64,000 nucleotides of DNA. Source: Phyllostachys edulis. Lineage: Eukaryota; Streptophyta; Magnoliopsida; Poales; Poaceae. The notes under the pieces were generated by a model, which was given only the letters and a program-made list of their open reading frames with translations, did no database searches and had not been told where the DNA came from. The translations under genes and the position numbers were made by a program. The stretch covers positions 49,603,268 through 49,667,267 of the forward strand of contig CM070566.1 of the NCBI GenBank assembly GCA_036346405.1. The letters run 5' to 3'. This document shows positions 1 through 11,740 of the stretch, in pieces (position 1 is the stretch's first letter; each line of letters starts with the position of its first letter).

Positions 1-904
1 GAGCGGCCGGATTGCTTGGAGGCGGCGCGTCCGAAAATGGCATCCAAAGATCTTTGCTCTTGTGGAGCTTGGGGAAGACGGGTAAGGGAGAGTGAGTGGG
101 AGGGAGATGAAAAGGAAGACATGAGACGCCCGGTGCTCGGCTTGTATAGGGCCGAGGACGGAGTATTCGTGAGGAAGCTTGCGTGGATGCCGTGTGCGAC
201 GGCGCTAGTGCGTGGCGCGCTTGCAGCATGGCCGGAGGCTTTGTGGCGGGAGCCGCTTGGCGCCGGGATGGGCAATGGTTGGTTACCACGAGCGATGCAC
301 CGAAACCAGGGGTGAGGCCGGTGGTGTGGCAGGGGTGTGCAGCCGCATGGCCCTGCGTGAGCTGGGTGAAGCAGTGCTGGCCTCATGCGTTGGAGAAGAA
401 GAGCTGATGGGTGGAGCCCACCCGTTGGTTAGAGGAAGGATGAATTTGGTTTTTCATATTTTTCAGAAAAAGGATGATGGCTTTAGGAAATTATTTGACA
501 TAGAAATAGAGCTCTAAAATTTATGAAAATTTTAGGGTAGCCTTCTGACATGATGTAGAATTTTTAATATTTGTTTCAGAATTTTATGTGCTCTAGATAT
601 TTTTCTGAAATTCTGTCAAGCTTCTCTTTGTATGTATTTTTAATATTTGTTGTGAAGGGAGTTTCTAATCATGTTTTAATTTATTGCTTATCTTATGGAT
701 AGTATATTATCATAATATGTTTCAACTTATTTTCACCCTTAATAAATATTGTAAAGCTAGAATTTGATTCTCAAATTCTTTATTTAGACAAAAAGTGTGG
801 CAAATAAAATCCAGAAAAGCAATTGTAAATAAAATCCATCAAAAGTTTTAAAAAGTTCACATTTTTATATTTTTGAAAATAAGCCCAATTTTCGGGCTGT
901 TACA
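1..904 (-). mobile_element. Partial long LTR (family F), cut by the window start
   Basis: The right edge reads ...CGGGCTGTTACA. On the - strand this is an LTR start of the form TGTAACAGCCCG, like the starts of the other long LTRs here. Sequence at 1-420 is GC-rich and 520-904 is AT-rich, the composition seen at the 5' side of the other long gypsy LTRs in the window. The open frames in 1-517 have no recognisable domain, so I do not call genes. It abuts A-family LTR sequence that resumes at 905 in mid-LTR, so it probably inserted there. The matching left end lies outside the window. Confidence 0.5.
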
Positions 905-1484
905 ACTTACTTTTTCACAAACCGCTCTTTCAAATTCCGTTGCAAATTATTACTTATGATTATTGCAAATAAACCTGGCTTTGAGCAAAAGAACTTGTAG
1001 AATAGAGCCATACATTTGACAGCCTTGTATCTAATATGATTTTTGCGATACATGACAAGTCTTGCTGAGTACAGAAGTACTCAATCCTGCTATTGTTGTT
1101 GGTTTAGAATTTGCAGATAAGCCGACGCCAGACGACGAGTTCTTTGCACCTAGCACCGAGGGGTTCAGTGATAGGTCTACCTAGGCCTTGTTTCCTTGTC
1201 GGTTGCCTGTGGGATTAGATGGGCGCGCCGCTGGATTTTTGCTACTACTACTATGTCTTCCACTACTATTTACTTTCTTTAATGACTGCTTTTATTGGTC
1301 GGTCGGCTGTTGATGTAATAACTACTGTAATAGCTTAAATAGAATACCCCTTTTTCCTTACTTTTGTATGTGTATGTATGGTTGTGAATGCCAAGAGTTG
1401 TGAATGTGTGTGCTAGCACTAATACTGGGACTAGCATGGTATACACATAAAATCTTCGGGTATTCCACGCCTAGGGGTCTAACA
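905..1484 (+). mobile_element. 3' part of an A-family LTR
   Basis: This matches about 40965-41553, the 3' end of the 3' LTR of element A, including the segments around GAGTACACAAGTACTCAAT and GACGACGAGTTCTTT. It ends in the same way, GGTCTAACA at 1484. No internal region follows. It is the remnant of an A-family LTR, probably solo, broken on its left by the family F insertion. Confidence 0.75.
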
Positions 1485-1971
1485 CTCTCGCTCTCCCCCA
1501 ATCATTCAGAAGCTGTGGACCAAGGACACTACGCACACTATGAGGATCCAGAAGCCGATGGCAACGAAGATGGTGGAGAGTAGATTAGTATCTAGTAGTT
1601 TAAATCTCACCTCAGTCTAGCCGAATAAGTCGGTGCTCGTGTACACCAATATTTTCCAAGTCTTTGGGTAATATCAGTCGTACACAGGTTACCCTAGTCG
1701 CTTGCTTGTGGTGAGATGTGTCATACCCCCTTTTGCTTCTGCTACCACTTCTGTTTATATGTAATGTATCTATTTGGCCTAATCGGCAATATTGTAAACT
1801 TGACACGATGCGGTCTATGTAAACTCTGATGTTTTATAATGTAATGTATGGTATGGTTTACGTTCTGTCTAAAATGATTCACTGATGTATCTGTGAGCAC
1901 TATCTACTGATCCAGGGAATAATGTAGTGGATTCAGAGAGAATTCTGGAGTGGCTAAATCCGGTTCGAACA
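1485..1971 (+). mobile_element. 3' end of a B-family LTR, + strand, diverged
   Basis: Reverse-complementing the first ~500 bp of the B LTR at 50989 gives a similar series: a CTCGCTCTTTCCCCC-like block, GAGGATCC, and GTGATGTATCTGTGAGTGCT followed by a CTACTGATCCAGGGAATA-like block. All are recognisable here at 1485-1920. The last ~50 bp are poorly conserved, so the end at 1971 (GTTCGAACA) is approximate. The A-family LTR end at 1484 lies inside it. Confidence 0.55.
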
Positions 1972-1996
1972 TCGATCCAAGCGGAGAGGTGGTTAA

Positions 1997-2300
1997 GGGC
2001 ATCTCCAATAGTTAGAGATAACCTTGTCTCTAACATATGCTATATCATATTTAGAGACAACATATCCAACAGATAGTCTCTAGCACACTCTCCAACATTT
2101 ATATTTTATAATTTTCCTTTGAAATGGGTCTACATGTCAACTAAAGTAGATTAATGTATTATTCCTTGTTTCACGTGCACGACAGTCTCTTCAAGAAGAG
2201 ACGACCTGTGCTCTCTCTCCTCCCTCTCTCACCTCCACGTTGGAGTTTGTTGACGTGACCAAGCTAAGAGACGACAATAAATACACTATTGGAGATGCCC
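1997..2300. mobile_element. Tourist/PIF-Harbinger-like MITE
   Basis: A 304-bp element with inverted ends GGGCATCTCCAATAG... and ...CTATTGGAGATGCCC. It is flanked on both sides by TAA (1994-1996 and 2301-2303), the 3-bp TWA duplication typical of PIF/Harbinger MITEs. There is no coding capacity. The interior contains further short inverted pieces (TAGAGACAAC / GTTGTCTCT type). Confidence 0.85.
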
Positions 2301-2303
2301 TAA

Positions 2304-2987
2304 GTAGACGTTTTGCCAAAGATCCTAAATGCTACATGTAGAGCTTCGAGCATACCGTCGAGCTAGCTAATTTTGTTCATTGATCGTTCAGATGAATAAA
2401 TCTGAAGTTGTCAATTTGTTAAGCCATTTTTGTCCATTTGATGATGAGATCATAGAAAAACATGCATGAATCGACGTTTAATGTCGTCTCCCATCTCATG
2501 TAATTGAGAATTAGCGGCAGACATGAATGGCTTGAAACATTGTCACGGTGCCACAGTTGTCGTTGCCCACCATAGGTGGCAAAGAAGAGGCAGAACTAAG
2601 TATGAAATATTAGTATTGGACTCTGCAGGCCATGAATGCCTTCTCCCTCTAGCAGTGCTGGTCGCTGGATATTAGTACTACGTTCGTTTCGCACACTGGG
2701 TACTTACATTATTTGTTTAGTACTACTGACACAAATAACACACTCCAGCTGCAGTGAAATAACTAGCCCCATTAATTTAGCTGTAATTACGGTCAGTATG
2801 GAAGGAATTTGGAGGTGAAGCCGGATCTGTTGGAAAGAGGACGGAATAAGCTTTCCATCAAGTACTCGTGGACCTCCAACGGACTCCGTATGTGAAAGTT
2901 ATGCATGTTTTAAACTGGTGCTGTCAGACTGATTCCGAACTGATTTGACTTGTTGTGGTAGTAGTGGTACTCCTCTTGCCTTTGTTC
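2304..2987. other. Intergenic, nothing recognised
   Basis: Mixed-composition sequence with only short open frames and no recognised domain, RNA gene or repeat end. The part nearest 2820-2987 may be the 3' untranslated tail of the degenerate gypsy element that follows on the - strand. Confidence 0.4.
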
Positions 2988-3172
2988 CTGAGTAGAATGA
3001 TATCACAAGACTTAGGTAGCAATCTATCCTCAAGGGAACAATTATGAACTCATAGAAACGAAGTTACCTGATAATTTAGTTGACGAGCATGAGCTCTAGT
3101 AATTGGAACAGCAAGCATAGCAAATACGGTTGTATCCATAGGGGTCATGTCCTCATTAAAACCTACCCGCAT
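2988..3172 (-). pseudogene. Degenerate Ty3/gypsy polyprotein C-terminal tail
   Basis: Read on the - strand, this gives a peptide containing ITRAHARQLNYQ and then LLPKSCDIILLRN, with one TGA stop between them. I recognise the ITRARARQLNYQ-type tail from the C-termini of grass Ty3/gypsy polyproteins. No other pol domain is visible next to it, so it is a short relic. Identification rests on motif memory only. Confidence 0.5.
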
Positions 3173-3595
3173 GAGCTTGGTGACCTCTCCATGTATGTCC
3201 ACATATGTGGTTCGATCCGAGCTACATGCCTCTTTTATTCTTCTTCCTATCTTAATTAATTCTCCACGCTTAACCTAGCTAGAAGAAACAACTTGCCGTG
3301 AATCTGACCATTAGCGTCGCAGTAAGAATGAGTGGCATTAGGAATAGAGCACTTCGTTGAACATGGTGTAAATCGTTTTCCTTCCCTTTCCTGCCGCTTG
3401 ACCTATGCTAAAAAAGAAAAGCGATCGCTTGCTATCAATATCATGATACCGCCATGGAATGAGCGGCATCGGAATGGGGATCCCGAATTAACACAAAGAA
3501 TGCCACTTATGGATGGCCTTCGGTAGACGAGTCCTTCCGCACTTATGGAGGTGCGATGCGTGCGAGCTGGCGAAATGCAACGATGAAGATGGAGT
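3173..3595. other. Intergenic, nothing recognised
   Basis: About 420 bp between the gypsy tail and the Copia LTR fragment. The frames are short and lack recognised motifs. It may be more of the decayed gypsy element. Confidence 0.35.
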
Positions 3596-3940
3596 TGTTA
3601 GTGACATGCTCTAGAGGCAATCATAGAGATGATTGTATTGCTTCTATATTTATGAACTTTTGAATAATATGTTATTTTGTTCTTTGAATGAAATATCATT
3701 TATATTGATTAGCAAGTATATGACTTGTTTGTGAAACTCTCTATTTATGTTTATGATGTTATTCTAAACATCTATGATCGTATATCATTATGTGTGACAC
3801 TTATGATTTATGGATTAACACATGTATTGATTGATGATGACGTTTTACGGATCATGGATATGAGATATCAAATCAATAATGTGTACATACGTTGGAGAAC
3901 ATAGTATTGGAAGCAATAGGAAAAAAGAGAATTTGTTGAC
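3596..3940 (+). mobile_element. 5' fragment of a Copia (Angela/BARE-like) LTR
   Basis: It begins TGTTAGTGACATGCTCTAGA and continues with GGCAATCATAGAGATGATTG. This is a diverged version of the LTR start seen on the - strand at 14516 (TGTTGGAAATATGCCC). Later segments (GATTAGCAAGTATATGACTT, GTGAAACTCT) also match the reverse complement of 14220-14516. It is truncated on the right, where a Tat-like primer site and LTR begin. Confidence 0.65.
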
Positions 3941-3956
3941 TAGGAATTACTGGAAT

Positions 3957-4752
3957 AGTCCCCACAGTCGACGCCAACTATCGGTGATTTAGAACCGATC
4001 TTACGTATGATTGTTTGATTTGGGGAATCCTGAAGATAAAACCACGCAGCGAATGACACAGGTATTTTATACAGGTTTGGGCCTTCTCCGGGGAGAATAA
4101 CAACCCTACTCATGTGTTAGTGTATTGAGTGTGAAGATTACAATGAAAAGGAAGATTAATGCATAATGTCTTGTGCTCCTGATCGATCCGTCCCTCTGCC
4201 TTCTGACTTTAGCCTTTATATAGTGTATGAAGAGATGATAGTTTCTCTAAGTGAAGAGGTACCTCAACGTTCCAAATGATGAACTGCTGGATGGTGGTTG
4301 GCGTCAAGGACGTGGCACCCCCGCGTCGCCAGACAGTTATTGTTAGAGACAGAAGTGATTCATGTAGTTACTCACAGAGAATAACATCGTATATTAAATA
4401 CCCCATGTGTAAAACATGGTCTATAAGATTCCTTAATCGACTGGACCCACATGTCTGTGGACTCCATAGATTACAGGATGGTTATGGCCGATCAAGTTGT
4501 AGAGAAGTTTACGACCATGAGGTGCTCGTAGACAAGATTCACAACAAAGGGCTAGTTGTAGAAGAGGTTACGACTAGAGACTGGTCGTAGGAAAAATTAC
4601 GATCAGGGGGTGGTCGTAGTAAGACTTACGACTACTCCAGAAAGCTTTTCCTTATGAACTATAAGGGGTATACTTGTGGGTAGTAAATATATTACCATCT
4701 ATAATGAGAATTACAGATAAATAAATAAATGAGGATTATTAGATCCTCATCA
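3957..4752 (-). mobile_element. D-like (Tat) 5' LTR with primer binding site, truncated element
   Basis: The LTR spans 3979-4752 (774 bp) and parallels the LTRs of element D. The starts TATCGGTGATTTAGAACCG and TGTCAGTGTTTTAGAACCG correspond, the blocks around GGGCCTTCTCC and GAGAATAACAACCCTACTC are shared, and both end in CCTCATCA. Left of it, CCCCACAGTCGACGCCAAC is the reverse complement of a TGGCGTCGACTGTGGGG primer site, as next to the D LTR. The rest of the element is missing. It contains a degenerate array of GTCGTA...TACGAC dyads at 4495-4640. Confidence 0.75.
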
Positions 4753-5012
4753 AGATTATTGAGCTTATGTTGCGGGGTGCACAACTATGTATACATAGAC
4801 TTTAATAAGAGAATATAAAATCGAACCTGTTGTCCTATGTATTCCCAAACCTCACTTGGATCCACCCATGGTTGTATGTATCAACTATCAGGTGTCAAAG
4901 GATGTTCTTCGCTAGTAATTGCTCAGACTGTGTGGATAATGGATGCCCACTATCATTACCTCTAATTGCATCTGATATCACTGAGCGCTCGCCCTTGCTA
5001 GGGACCCTCGTA
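4753..5012. other. Intergenic, nothing recognised
   Basis: No coding or repeat signal recognised. The last five bases, TCGTA (5008-5012), are the left target duplication of the split family B solo LTR. The right copy is at 47961-47965, so before that insertion this stretch was contiguous with sequence now at 47966. Confidence 0.5.
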
Positions 5013-5128
5013 TGTCAGACCTGGATTCTGAGAATCCAAATCCCCTGTGAAAGACACTGTGCTATTCCCTGGATCAGTAGATAGCACTCACAGATACATC
5101 ACTGAATCAATTCATACATGGCGTAGAT
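5013..5128 (-). mobile_element. Outer piece of a split family B solo LTR
   Basis: It starts TGTCAGACCTGGATTCTGAG and tracks the first ~115 bp of the B LTRs at 50989 and 60985 (blocks such as GTGCTATTCCCTGGATCAGT, ATACATGGCGTAGATT). It is preceded by TCGTA. The remaining part of the same LTR is at 44359-47960 and is followed by TCGTA. The junction at about 5128 goes straight into the middle of the A-family LTR, so some sequence has been deleted there. Confidence 0.8.
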
Positions 5129-5615
5129 TCAAAAATCAAAAGCTCGCACTGTTCCTCGGGCTCGAGTCCAAACAGCCTGGTCGAACTAGACCATCTCCAT
5201 AAGTGGATCAGACCCGGTGATTCTGAGCCATTGGATTTGAAATCGACCATCCAGATTGAGCGAAACTTTCGGACCATCCGAACAGCTCATTTCATCTGGG
5301 CTGTTCGTTTCCGATCGGACCGCTGAGATTGCATCAACTCGTACCGTTTTGCTGTCTCGCTGACTGGTGGGCCCTGTGCACAGAACTCATCGTCCACCTC
5401 GTGCTTGGTCGTGCTAGCGCATGCCTGCGCGCGAGAGCTTCACCGCGCCCTTGGTTTCTCCTCACTGCTAGCGGTTTTGCTACCCCTCAACCACCCGCGT
5501 CACTTCGCCGTTCAATGCCGTGCCCATACCTGCCCACGCTAACCTTTCTCTACCCGTACAATGCCGAGAGCTCCGTCCCTGTTGACGGCGCGAAGTGAGG
5601 GACTCACTTAATAGG
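5129..5615 (+). mobile_element. 5' LTR of element A, first surviving part
   Basis: 5129-5586 matches 37805-38263 of the 3' LTR, including AAAAATCAAAAGCTCGCAC and GCTGTCTCGCTGACTGGTGG. 5590-5615 then matches about 40337-40362 (GCGAAGTGAGGGACTCACT). So the first ~435 bp and an internal ~2.07 kb of the LTR are missing. The last five bases, ATAGG, are the target duplication of the 4.4-kb solo LTR inserted next. Confidence 0.8.
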
Positions 5616-6479
5616 TGTAACAACCCAAAGATCTGTTACCAAATTTAAATTATGTAAAGTTATTATTTTGTTGGACTTTCTGAAATTTGAAAGAGTTTGT
5701 TTGATTTATTTAAAATTCTAAAGATTTAAAAGTCAAAAAAATAAAATTTATTAAAGTTTTTAAAGTTTTATTTGAGTTAAAGTTGAAAAATAAAAACTAA
5801 ATTAATTTTGAGAATTTTCTGAAATTTTAAAAGCTTTTCCTAAATATTTTTAAAGCCAAAATAATTTATTTGCAAAATTTAAAAGCCAACTTTATGTTGG
5901 AAATAATTTTATTAAGTCCAAAATGGATAAAGGAATTTCTGTGAATTTTTCGATAATTTTTGGATTTTATTTGTTATTTTCTAAAGCATTTTTGAATTAC
6001 TAGAATTAATTTAATAGGTAAATCAAAGAAAATCGCAAATAGTGCTTTGGGCCGAAACTGCTCCGGCCCGTTTCCTCTCGCGCGCACACGACCCGGCTGG
6101 CCCGCACGGCCCGCTCCACTCGGCCTCTCTCCCACACGCGCACACCCGCTGGATCAGCATCCAACGGCCATCACGCGCCCACGCCGCCCCTTTTCTCGGC
6201 CACCTGATCCTAATCCAACGGCCCGTGGCCATCTCCTTCCTTCCGCCGTCTTCCTCATGCGGTCAACAGGGCCGGCCGCCATTTTCGGCGCTTGGGAGCT
6301 CCACGACGGCCTCCAACCGCTCCCGTTCCTCCCGCTCGTGTGTGCGCACGACTCGCACGCACGCACCGCCCTCATCCCCCACGTTCTTTCCCCTCCCCGC
6401 TCGCCGGTTCGCCCGTACGCCACAACCGCCGCCGCCATGCCCGCCCCACGATCTCCTCGCTCCGACCTTCTCCGGCCCC

Positions 6480-6488
6480 TATAAATAG
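6480..6488 (+). promoter_or_regulatory. TATA box of the family E LTR
   Basis: TATAAATAG sits inside the GC-rich block of the solo LTR (GGCCCC|TATAAATAGAGCACGAG). It is followed by pyrimidine-rich sequence suited to transcription start. It is probably the retroelement promoter, marking the U3/R border near 6510. Confidence 0.6.
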
Positions 6489-7829
6489 AGCACGAGGTAG
6501 CCCTTCTCTTCCTCGTCTAAACCCCTCAACCTACTCCTTCTCTTCCCTCTCCGGTTGGCCGGATTTTGCGAATCTTCCCGTCGGCCACCGCAAGACGCCG
6601 CCGCCTCTACCGCCACCATCGTCGATGTTTTGGCCTCGCCGCCGCCACCATCGGCGTCGCCGCTCAAGGGCACCCGTGCTGCTCGTCGCCTTGCCGAGAA
6701 CCCCGATCGCCAGCCCCAGAAGCCCCGACCTCCCCGCCACCTCTCACCTCGCCGTCGGCATTCCCCTCATGCCCTCACCCCGCCTCGGTAAGCGCCATGT
6801 TCCCCATCGCCTCCTCTTCCTCCTCGGCATCTCATGCGGCACTGCTGGCATGTCGTTCACGGATCCATAGGGACCCGAGCACCACCCCCATCCGGCGCCG
6901 ACGTGGTGCCACGTCCCCTCCATGTCAGCGCCACCGTGGCGCCACCTCGCAGCCGCGTGGGCGCCACGTCGCCAACTCCGCTGACGTGGCGCCACGTCAA
7001 ACACCCTCCCATGAGCCAAAAGCCGCGTGGACCTGTTCTACATGAGCCGTGTCTATGACACATGTGTCCCACCTGTCAGAAAATTAGTTTTATTTAATTT
7101 AAGTTCCGAAATCCTGTCGCTGACGTCACCATGCGTAATAATTAGAATTTTCTATAGAAAAATAATTCGGAAAATTGGTTAAATAACAGATTTAGGTTTA
7201 AATTTGTAAAATTCATAACTTTTACATCTTAGCTCCAAATTAGATGATTCAAATTGCTAAAATCTTAGAAAATTATTGTCTAACTAAATAAAATATAAGT
7301 ATTCAATTTGGAGTTCAGTTTAGTCTTGTTTTAGAATTTAAAATTCATTTAAATTCCAAATTTAGATCAAAATTTGTAAAATTCATATCTTTTGATTCCC
7401 AACTCCAATTTGAGTGATCCAAATTTCTAAAATTTTATAAAATTATTATCTAGCTAAATAAAATAGAATTATTTAGTTTTGAGTTAATTTGAATTGCCTT
7501 TTTGATTTGTTATTTGAATTTCGTTTGAATTCGGATCGTTTACGCGTATAGATTACGACGACTTCGGACGACCAGATTTCAACACCGTTTGGGAATAATC
7601 CATCAAGAAAGGCAAGTTACACCCTTGACCATATTTGCACCCATTATTTTACACTATTTAAATTCTGTTTTAAGTTATTATTGCATGCGTATTTATATTC
7701 AAGTAATTTAAATCCTTGTTTTAAGCTTTATAGTTATTCCCTATTCCATTGTATAGCCAAATATTGTCGGTATAGACTATATGGAGGACCATTCCGAATG
7801 TGATATATATACTGGAGGTAGAAAGTGGA

Positions 7830-8650
7830 AATATTGGATTATAAGATAACATGATCGTTGGATATGAGATTAAAGAAATTGATTTGTTGTTGAGGTTAAA
7901 TTACAGAAATATATTTTTGGGCATCAGAATATTAGAGATGGAAGTATAGGATTACACAATTGATGGACATAAGATTGTAGATACACATTGTGGATGGATA
8001 TTGAATTATAGAACAACGTGATCATTGGATATCAGATTATATGAATACATGATTCTTAGATATTGATTACACATCTATACAATTGTTGAATATTGGATTA
8101 TAAGATAGAATAATGGTTGGAGATTCGATCATAGGAATGCATTAATGACGGATGTAGAAATAAGTGATCAATGGATATTGAATTGTCGAGATAGTTAATT
8201 ATTGATATTGGACTACTAAGATTGAATTATAGAAGTAGTCATTACAGAATATTGATTGGCTTGGGTGTTGGATTGTGGGATTAACCCTTGGTGGAATTTT
8301 AGGAATAAAAACTTGATTAGATATTAGAAGCAGATAATTGTTGATAATGGATTGACGAAGAATGGATTATAGAAATAGATAATCATTGGATATCGGATTA
8401 TCAAAAATTGGATTATAGGATTACATAATCATCGGATTGATGGGTGTTGAATTATTAGAAATAATTCATTAGGGATTAATGGATTGATGGATATCAGATT
8501 ATAGAATTAGAGCATTACTGAATGTTGGATCGATGGAGGTCAGATCATAGAAATAGACTGATATGGTGGATATTGGACTAATTAATATTGGAGTGTAGAA
8601 TCACATAATTACTGGAGTTTGGATTATCGGATTATGAACACAGTACGGAT
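7830..8650. repeat. Degenerate short-unit repeat inside the solo LTR
   Basis: The stretch is built from many imperfect copies of a GGATATTGGATTATAGAAT-like phrase with variable spacing (for example near 7850, 8000, 8090, 8390, 8580, 8620). Units are too diverged for an exact period. No coding frame survives. Confidence 0.55.
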
Positions 8651-10061
8651 GGTTCACTTACCGGTCTCGTGCACCGACAATACCTTGACATTGAATCCTC
8701 ACCCTTGTCACCTTAGATAAAACCTAGTTGATACAATAGTATGAACTAAGATCATTTGAAAAAGTTGCAAAGACATGCTTAGACCAAAAATGTTTGATTT
8801 GGGGAGTTTCAGCCAAAACTCAAATATTGTTTAAATTGTATCCATGACATTGGTGTGTTATGGAAGTTTATAAATGACTTTGAAAAATAAAATAAAATGA
8901 TGGTTTGTACTTGGGCGAAATGGTTGTTTGGTTGGTGCATGTCAATGCACGGCTCAATCTGTTAGGGTTGAAGCCTGGGGTTATTTGGAAAGTCGCCCAA
9001 GTCAGTTAAGGACCGGTCTTCGAGCCGCATCTTGCTATGCCTCACCGTGCAACCACATGTCCTCAGTATGGGGAGTAGGACCTGGCTCATTAATTTGGGA
9101 TACCTCGTAGATAGTCGTGCCATTTGTATGAGTGGGTGTCGGATAGACTATAGTCCCACCTGGCGCAAGAGGGGGCCCTGAACCTGCGGATGGTTAGTCC
9201 AAAGGGGGCGAAACCTTAGCGGGCATGAGTACTTTGAGGTAGATCATTGTAAAGGCCTTGTCACGTGCTCTAGACTGCTCACCTTAGGTAGTGAGCGGTG
9301 GCATAGATATATGCCGGATAAACTAGAGAATTCGTGTCTTGTGGGTAAAGCTGTACAAACTCTGCAGAGTGTAAAACTATTCGAATAGCCGCGTCCGCGG
9401 TCATGGACATGCTAGCAAAGCCACTCAAAGTTATACTTTGGTTTTTGGTTTCAAAATGATTTGACATAAATGATTTTGGATTTCTATCCAAATGGGATTT
9501 AGGCGGGAAGCCATGTGATAGGAGGGTATCCTTCACCATTCATTATGGAGGTTATCCACACTATAAAACTGTCACTTAAAATCTGATTTTAGGTATGGTA
9601 TAAAAATGGCCTTGAAAATCTATACAAGTATTTAAAGAAAATGCTGCTTTATGCAAATTCAACCATATTAAGCTTTCCTTTGAGATATCCATATATGCAT
9701 GTCATTCTGTTATTTGATGGGTGTAACTTGCGAGCACGATAGTTGTGCTCATTCTTGCTTAATGCAAATAATTTCAGAGGAGAAGGACTTTGCTACTGGT
9801 GTGGATCTCGACGACTAGGCCGCTTCCCCAGTTGATTGCCTGTGGCAGATTAACAGGACCCTACTACTTTTTCGTCTTCCGCTGTGTTTATTTTATTGTT
9901 GGCCTGTAAGCCTCCTTTGTAATCAACTCTGTTGTTATTTATTAATAAAGTTGTGATATGATTTTGTTACCATATTTGTTTACTGTGTGAACTAGCTACT
10001 GATCATGGGACTAGTTCAGAAATGCACAGAGGATTCGGGAGTGTTAATCCCGGGTCTTACA

Positions 10062-11100
10062 ATAGGTTTCTATCTAGGTGAGTGAGGCTCCTCATTCGAT
10101 GTGTTACCTTGTTACTATCAGTGTTACTATTATTATTATCTCGACGGATGAGGATAAAGATTCACAGGGCTAATGCAGGGTTAGGACTAGATAATGTAAA
10201 GGTTGCGTCGCGAACTCTAGATTGCTTACCTTCGGCAGTGAGCAGCGATATAGAGATATTCTGGGCAACTGGAATACCGCGTACTATGGGTAAAGTTGTA
10301 CAACTCTACAGAGTGATAAACTATTCGAATAGCCACACTCGCGGTCATGAGTAAGCTTAGTGCGGCTGGTATGGCGGTAGCTTTTGTTTTCCAAACTATT
10401 TTGTCACAAAATATTGGGGGTAATGACATGGGGTTTTCATTTGTTGAGTTAACTGTCATTTCTATGGCTTTGTTGCTATGTCTACAGTGGATTGTCATTT
10501 CTATGACTGATTTGCTATTTCTAATGTAGGACTGCCATTTCTATGGTTGAACATGAACTTGTTAGTGCCATTTCTATGGCAGAACCTGATTATATTTTTT
10601 CCTTACAACCGAGTAGGGTTGTGAGTGTTTGTTGTTACTTGTTCAGTTACTTTATTTACTATCCTGTACTTACTTTTTCTTAAACTGCTCTTTCAAATTA
10701 TCGTTGCAGAGTATTACTTATGATTATTGCAAATAAACTTAGCTTTGAGCAAAAGAACTTGTAGAGTAGAGCCATACTTTTGATAGCCTTGCATTTACTA
10801 TAATTTTGTGATACACTACAAGTCTTGCTGAGTACACAAGTACTCAATCTTGCTGTTGTTGTTAGTTTAGAACTTGCAGATGAGCCGACTCCTGACGACG
10901 AGTTCTTTACACCTGGCACCGAGGGATTTGTAATAAATGTTGTAATAACTTATGTAGTTTGTCCCTTTTGCTTTACTTTAGATTGTGAATGTATGAATGT
11001 GATGCCAAATGTTGTGAATGTGTGTGCTAGTCTTTATTCCTGGGACTAGCACTGTATACACATAAGATTCTTAGGGTATTCCACACCCGGGGGTCTAACA
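10062..11100 (+). mobile_element. 5' LTR of element A, 3' part
   Basis: This matches 40364-41553 of the 3' LTR almost throughout and ends in GGGTCTAACA, directly before the primer binding site. About 170 bp present in the 3' LTR (after GAGGGATT, roughly 41225-41390) are missing here at 10930. With 5129-5615 it forms the damaged 5' LTR. Confidence 0.85.
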
Positions 11101-11105
11101 GCACT

Positions 11106-11119
11106 TGGTATCAGAGCCA
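11106..11119 (+). other. Primer binding site of element A (initiator Met-tRNA type)
   Basis: TGGTATCAGAGCCA lies 5 bp after the LTR end. This is the standard plant retrotransposon primer site complementary to the 3' end of initiator methionine tRNA. It fixes the 5' LTR end at 11100 and the + orientation of element A. Confidence 0.9.
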
Positions 11120-11740
11120 TACTAACTATAGAACTAGCCCTAGGTAGAATGGTTAATAGATTAGACTTAGAAATAAAATTTTGCAATCTAACTTAACCAT
11201 AGGAATGGTTCTTAAATCTTAGAAAGGATTGCTAATCTTTTCCCTCTTAGCTTTCTTTTTTCACTTAAAGACTCTTTTGGTAAAATCATCTCATCTTGTT
11301 CAAAATAGTTCTAGTTTTGAGAGATGGGATGCTCTTTGAAAATGAAAGTATTGAACTACTTTTAGGACTCTAAAAACTGAGCCAAAATGTCGTCAAAACA
11401 TCCCTCTAAAGTCCTTTTGAAGTACTCTTCGAACTACTAAGGATACCACTTTAGATCTCTTTTTTCATAAAATTTCAGAATGTGTTGTTTGCTGAAATTT
11501 TTGTAATGTACTATCTTATTAAACCTCCCTACCTTCATTTGGAGTTATTTTGAGTGAAATTATAAAGGACTACTTGTATAAAGACCAAGGGGTAGAAATA
11601 CCTGTTTAACAGCCTTAAGGGATTAGTAAGTGAATCTAAGAATGGTTAAAAGTATGTGCTGAAAATTCTTTCCTAACTACTGTCATTCTTATCCATAACT
11701 CTGGTCATTTGATCTTTAACTCATCTTCTCTTTAATAATT

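Larger units (their letters stand above)
5616..10061 (+). mobile_element. Solo LTR, 4.4 kb (family E)
   Basis: It begins TGTAACAACCC and ends GGGTCTTACA. It is flanked by identical 5-bp duplications, ATAGG (5611-5615 and 10062-10066). The host A LTR continues directly after it (TTTCTATCTAGGTGAGTGAG). There is no gag or pol, no internal region and no second LTR, so it is a solo LTR left by LTR-LTR recombination. Composition runs from AT-rich (5616-6040) to GC-rich (6045-7060) with a TATA box, then AT-rich, then a degenerate repeat block. Overlapping open frames in the GC-rich part carry no domain and are not called. Confidence 0.9.

Noticed and set aside
2636..3526. Short frames of 60-64 codons that might be small genes
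   Set aside because: No motif, promoter or splice context, and they lie in decayed transposon sequence.
6042..7072. Several overlapping open frames of 70-190 codons on both strands in GC-rich sequence
   Set aside because: They lie in the GC-rich centre of a solo LTR, are Pro/Arg/Ser-rich in every frame, and show no domain. The composition explains the lack of stops.
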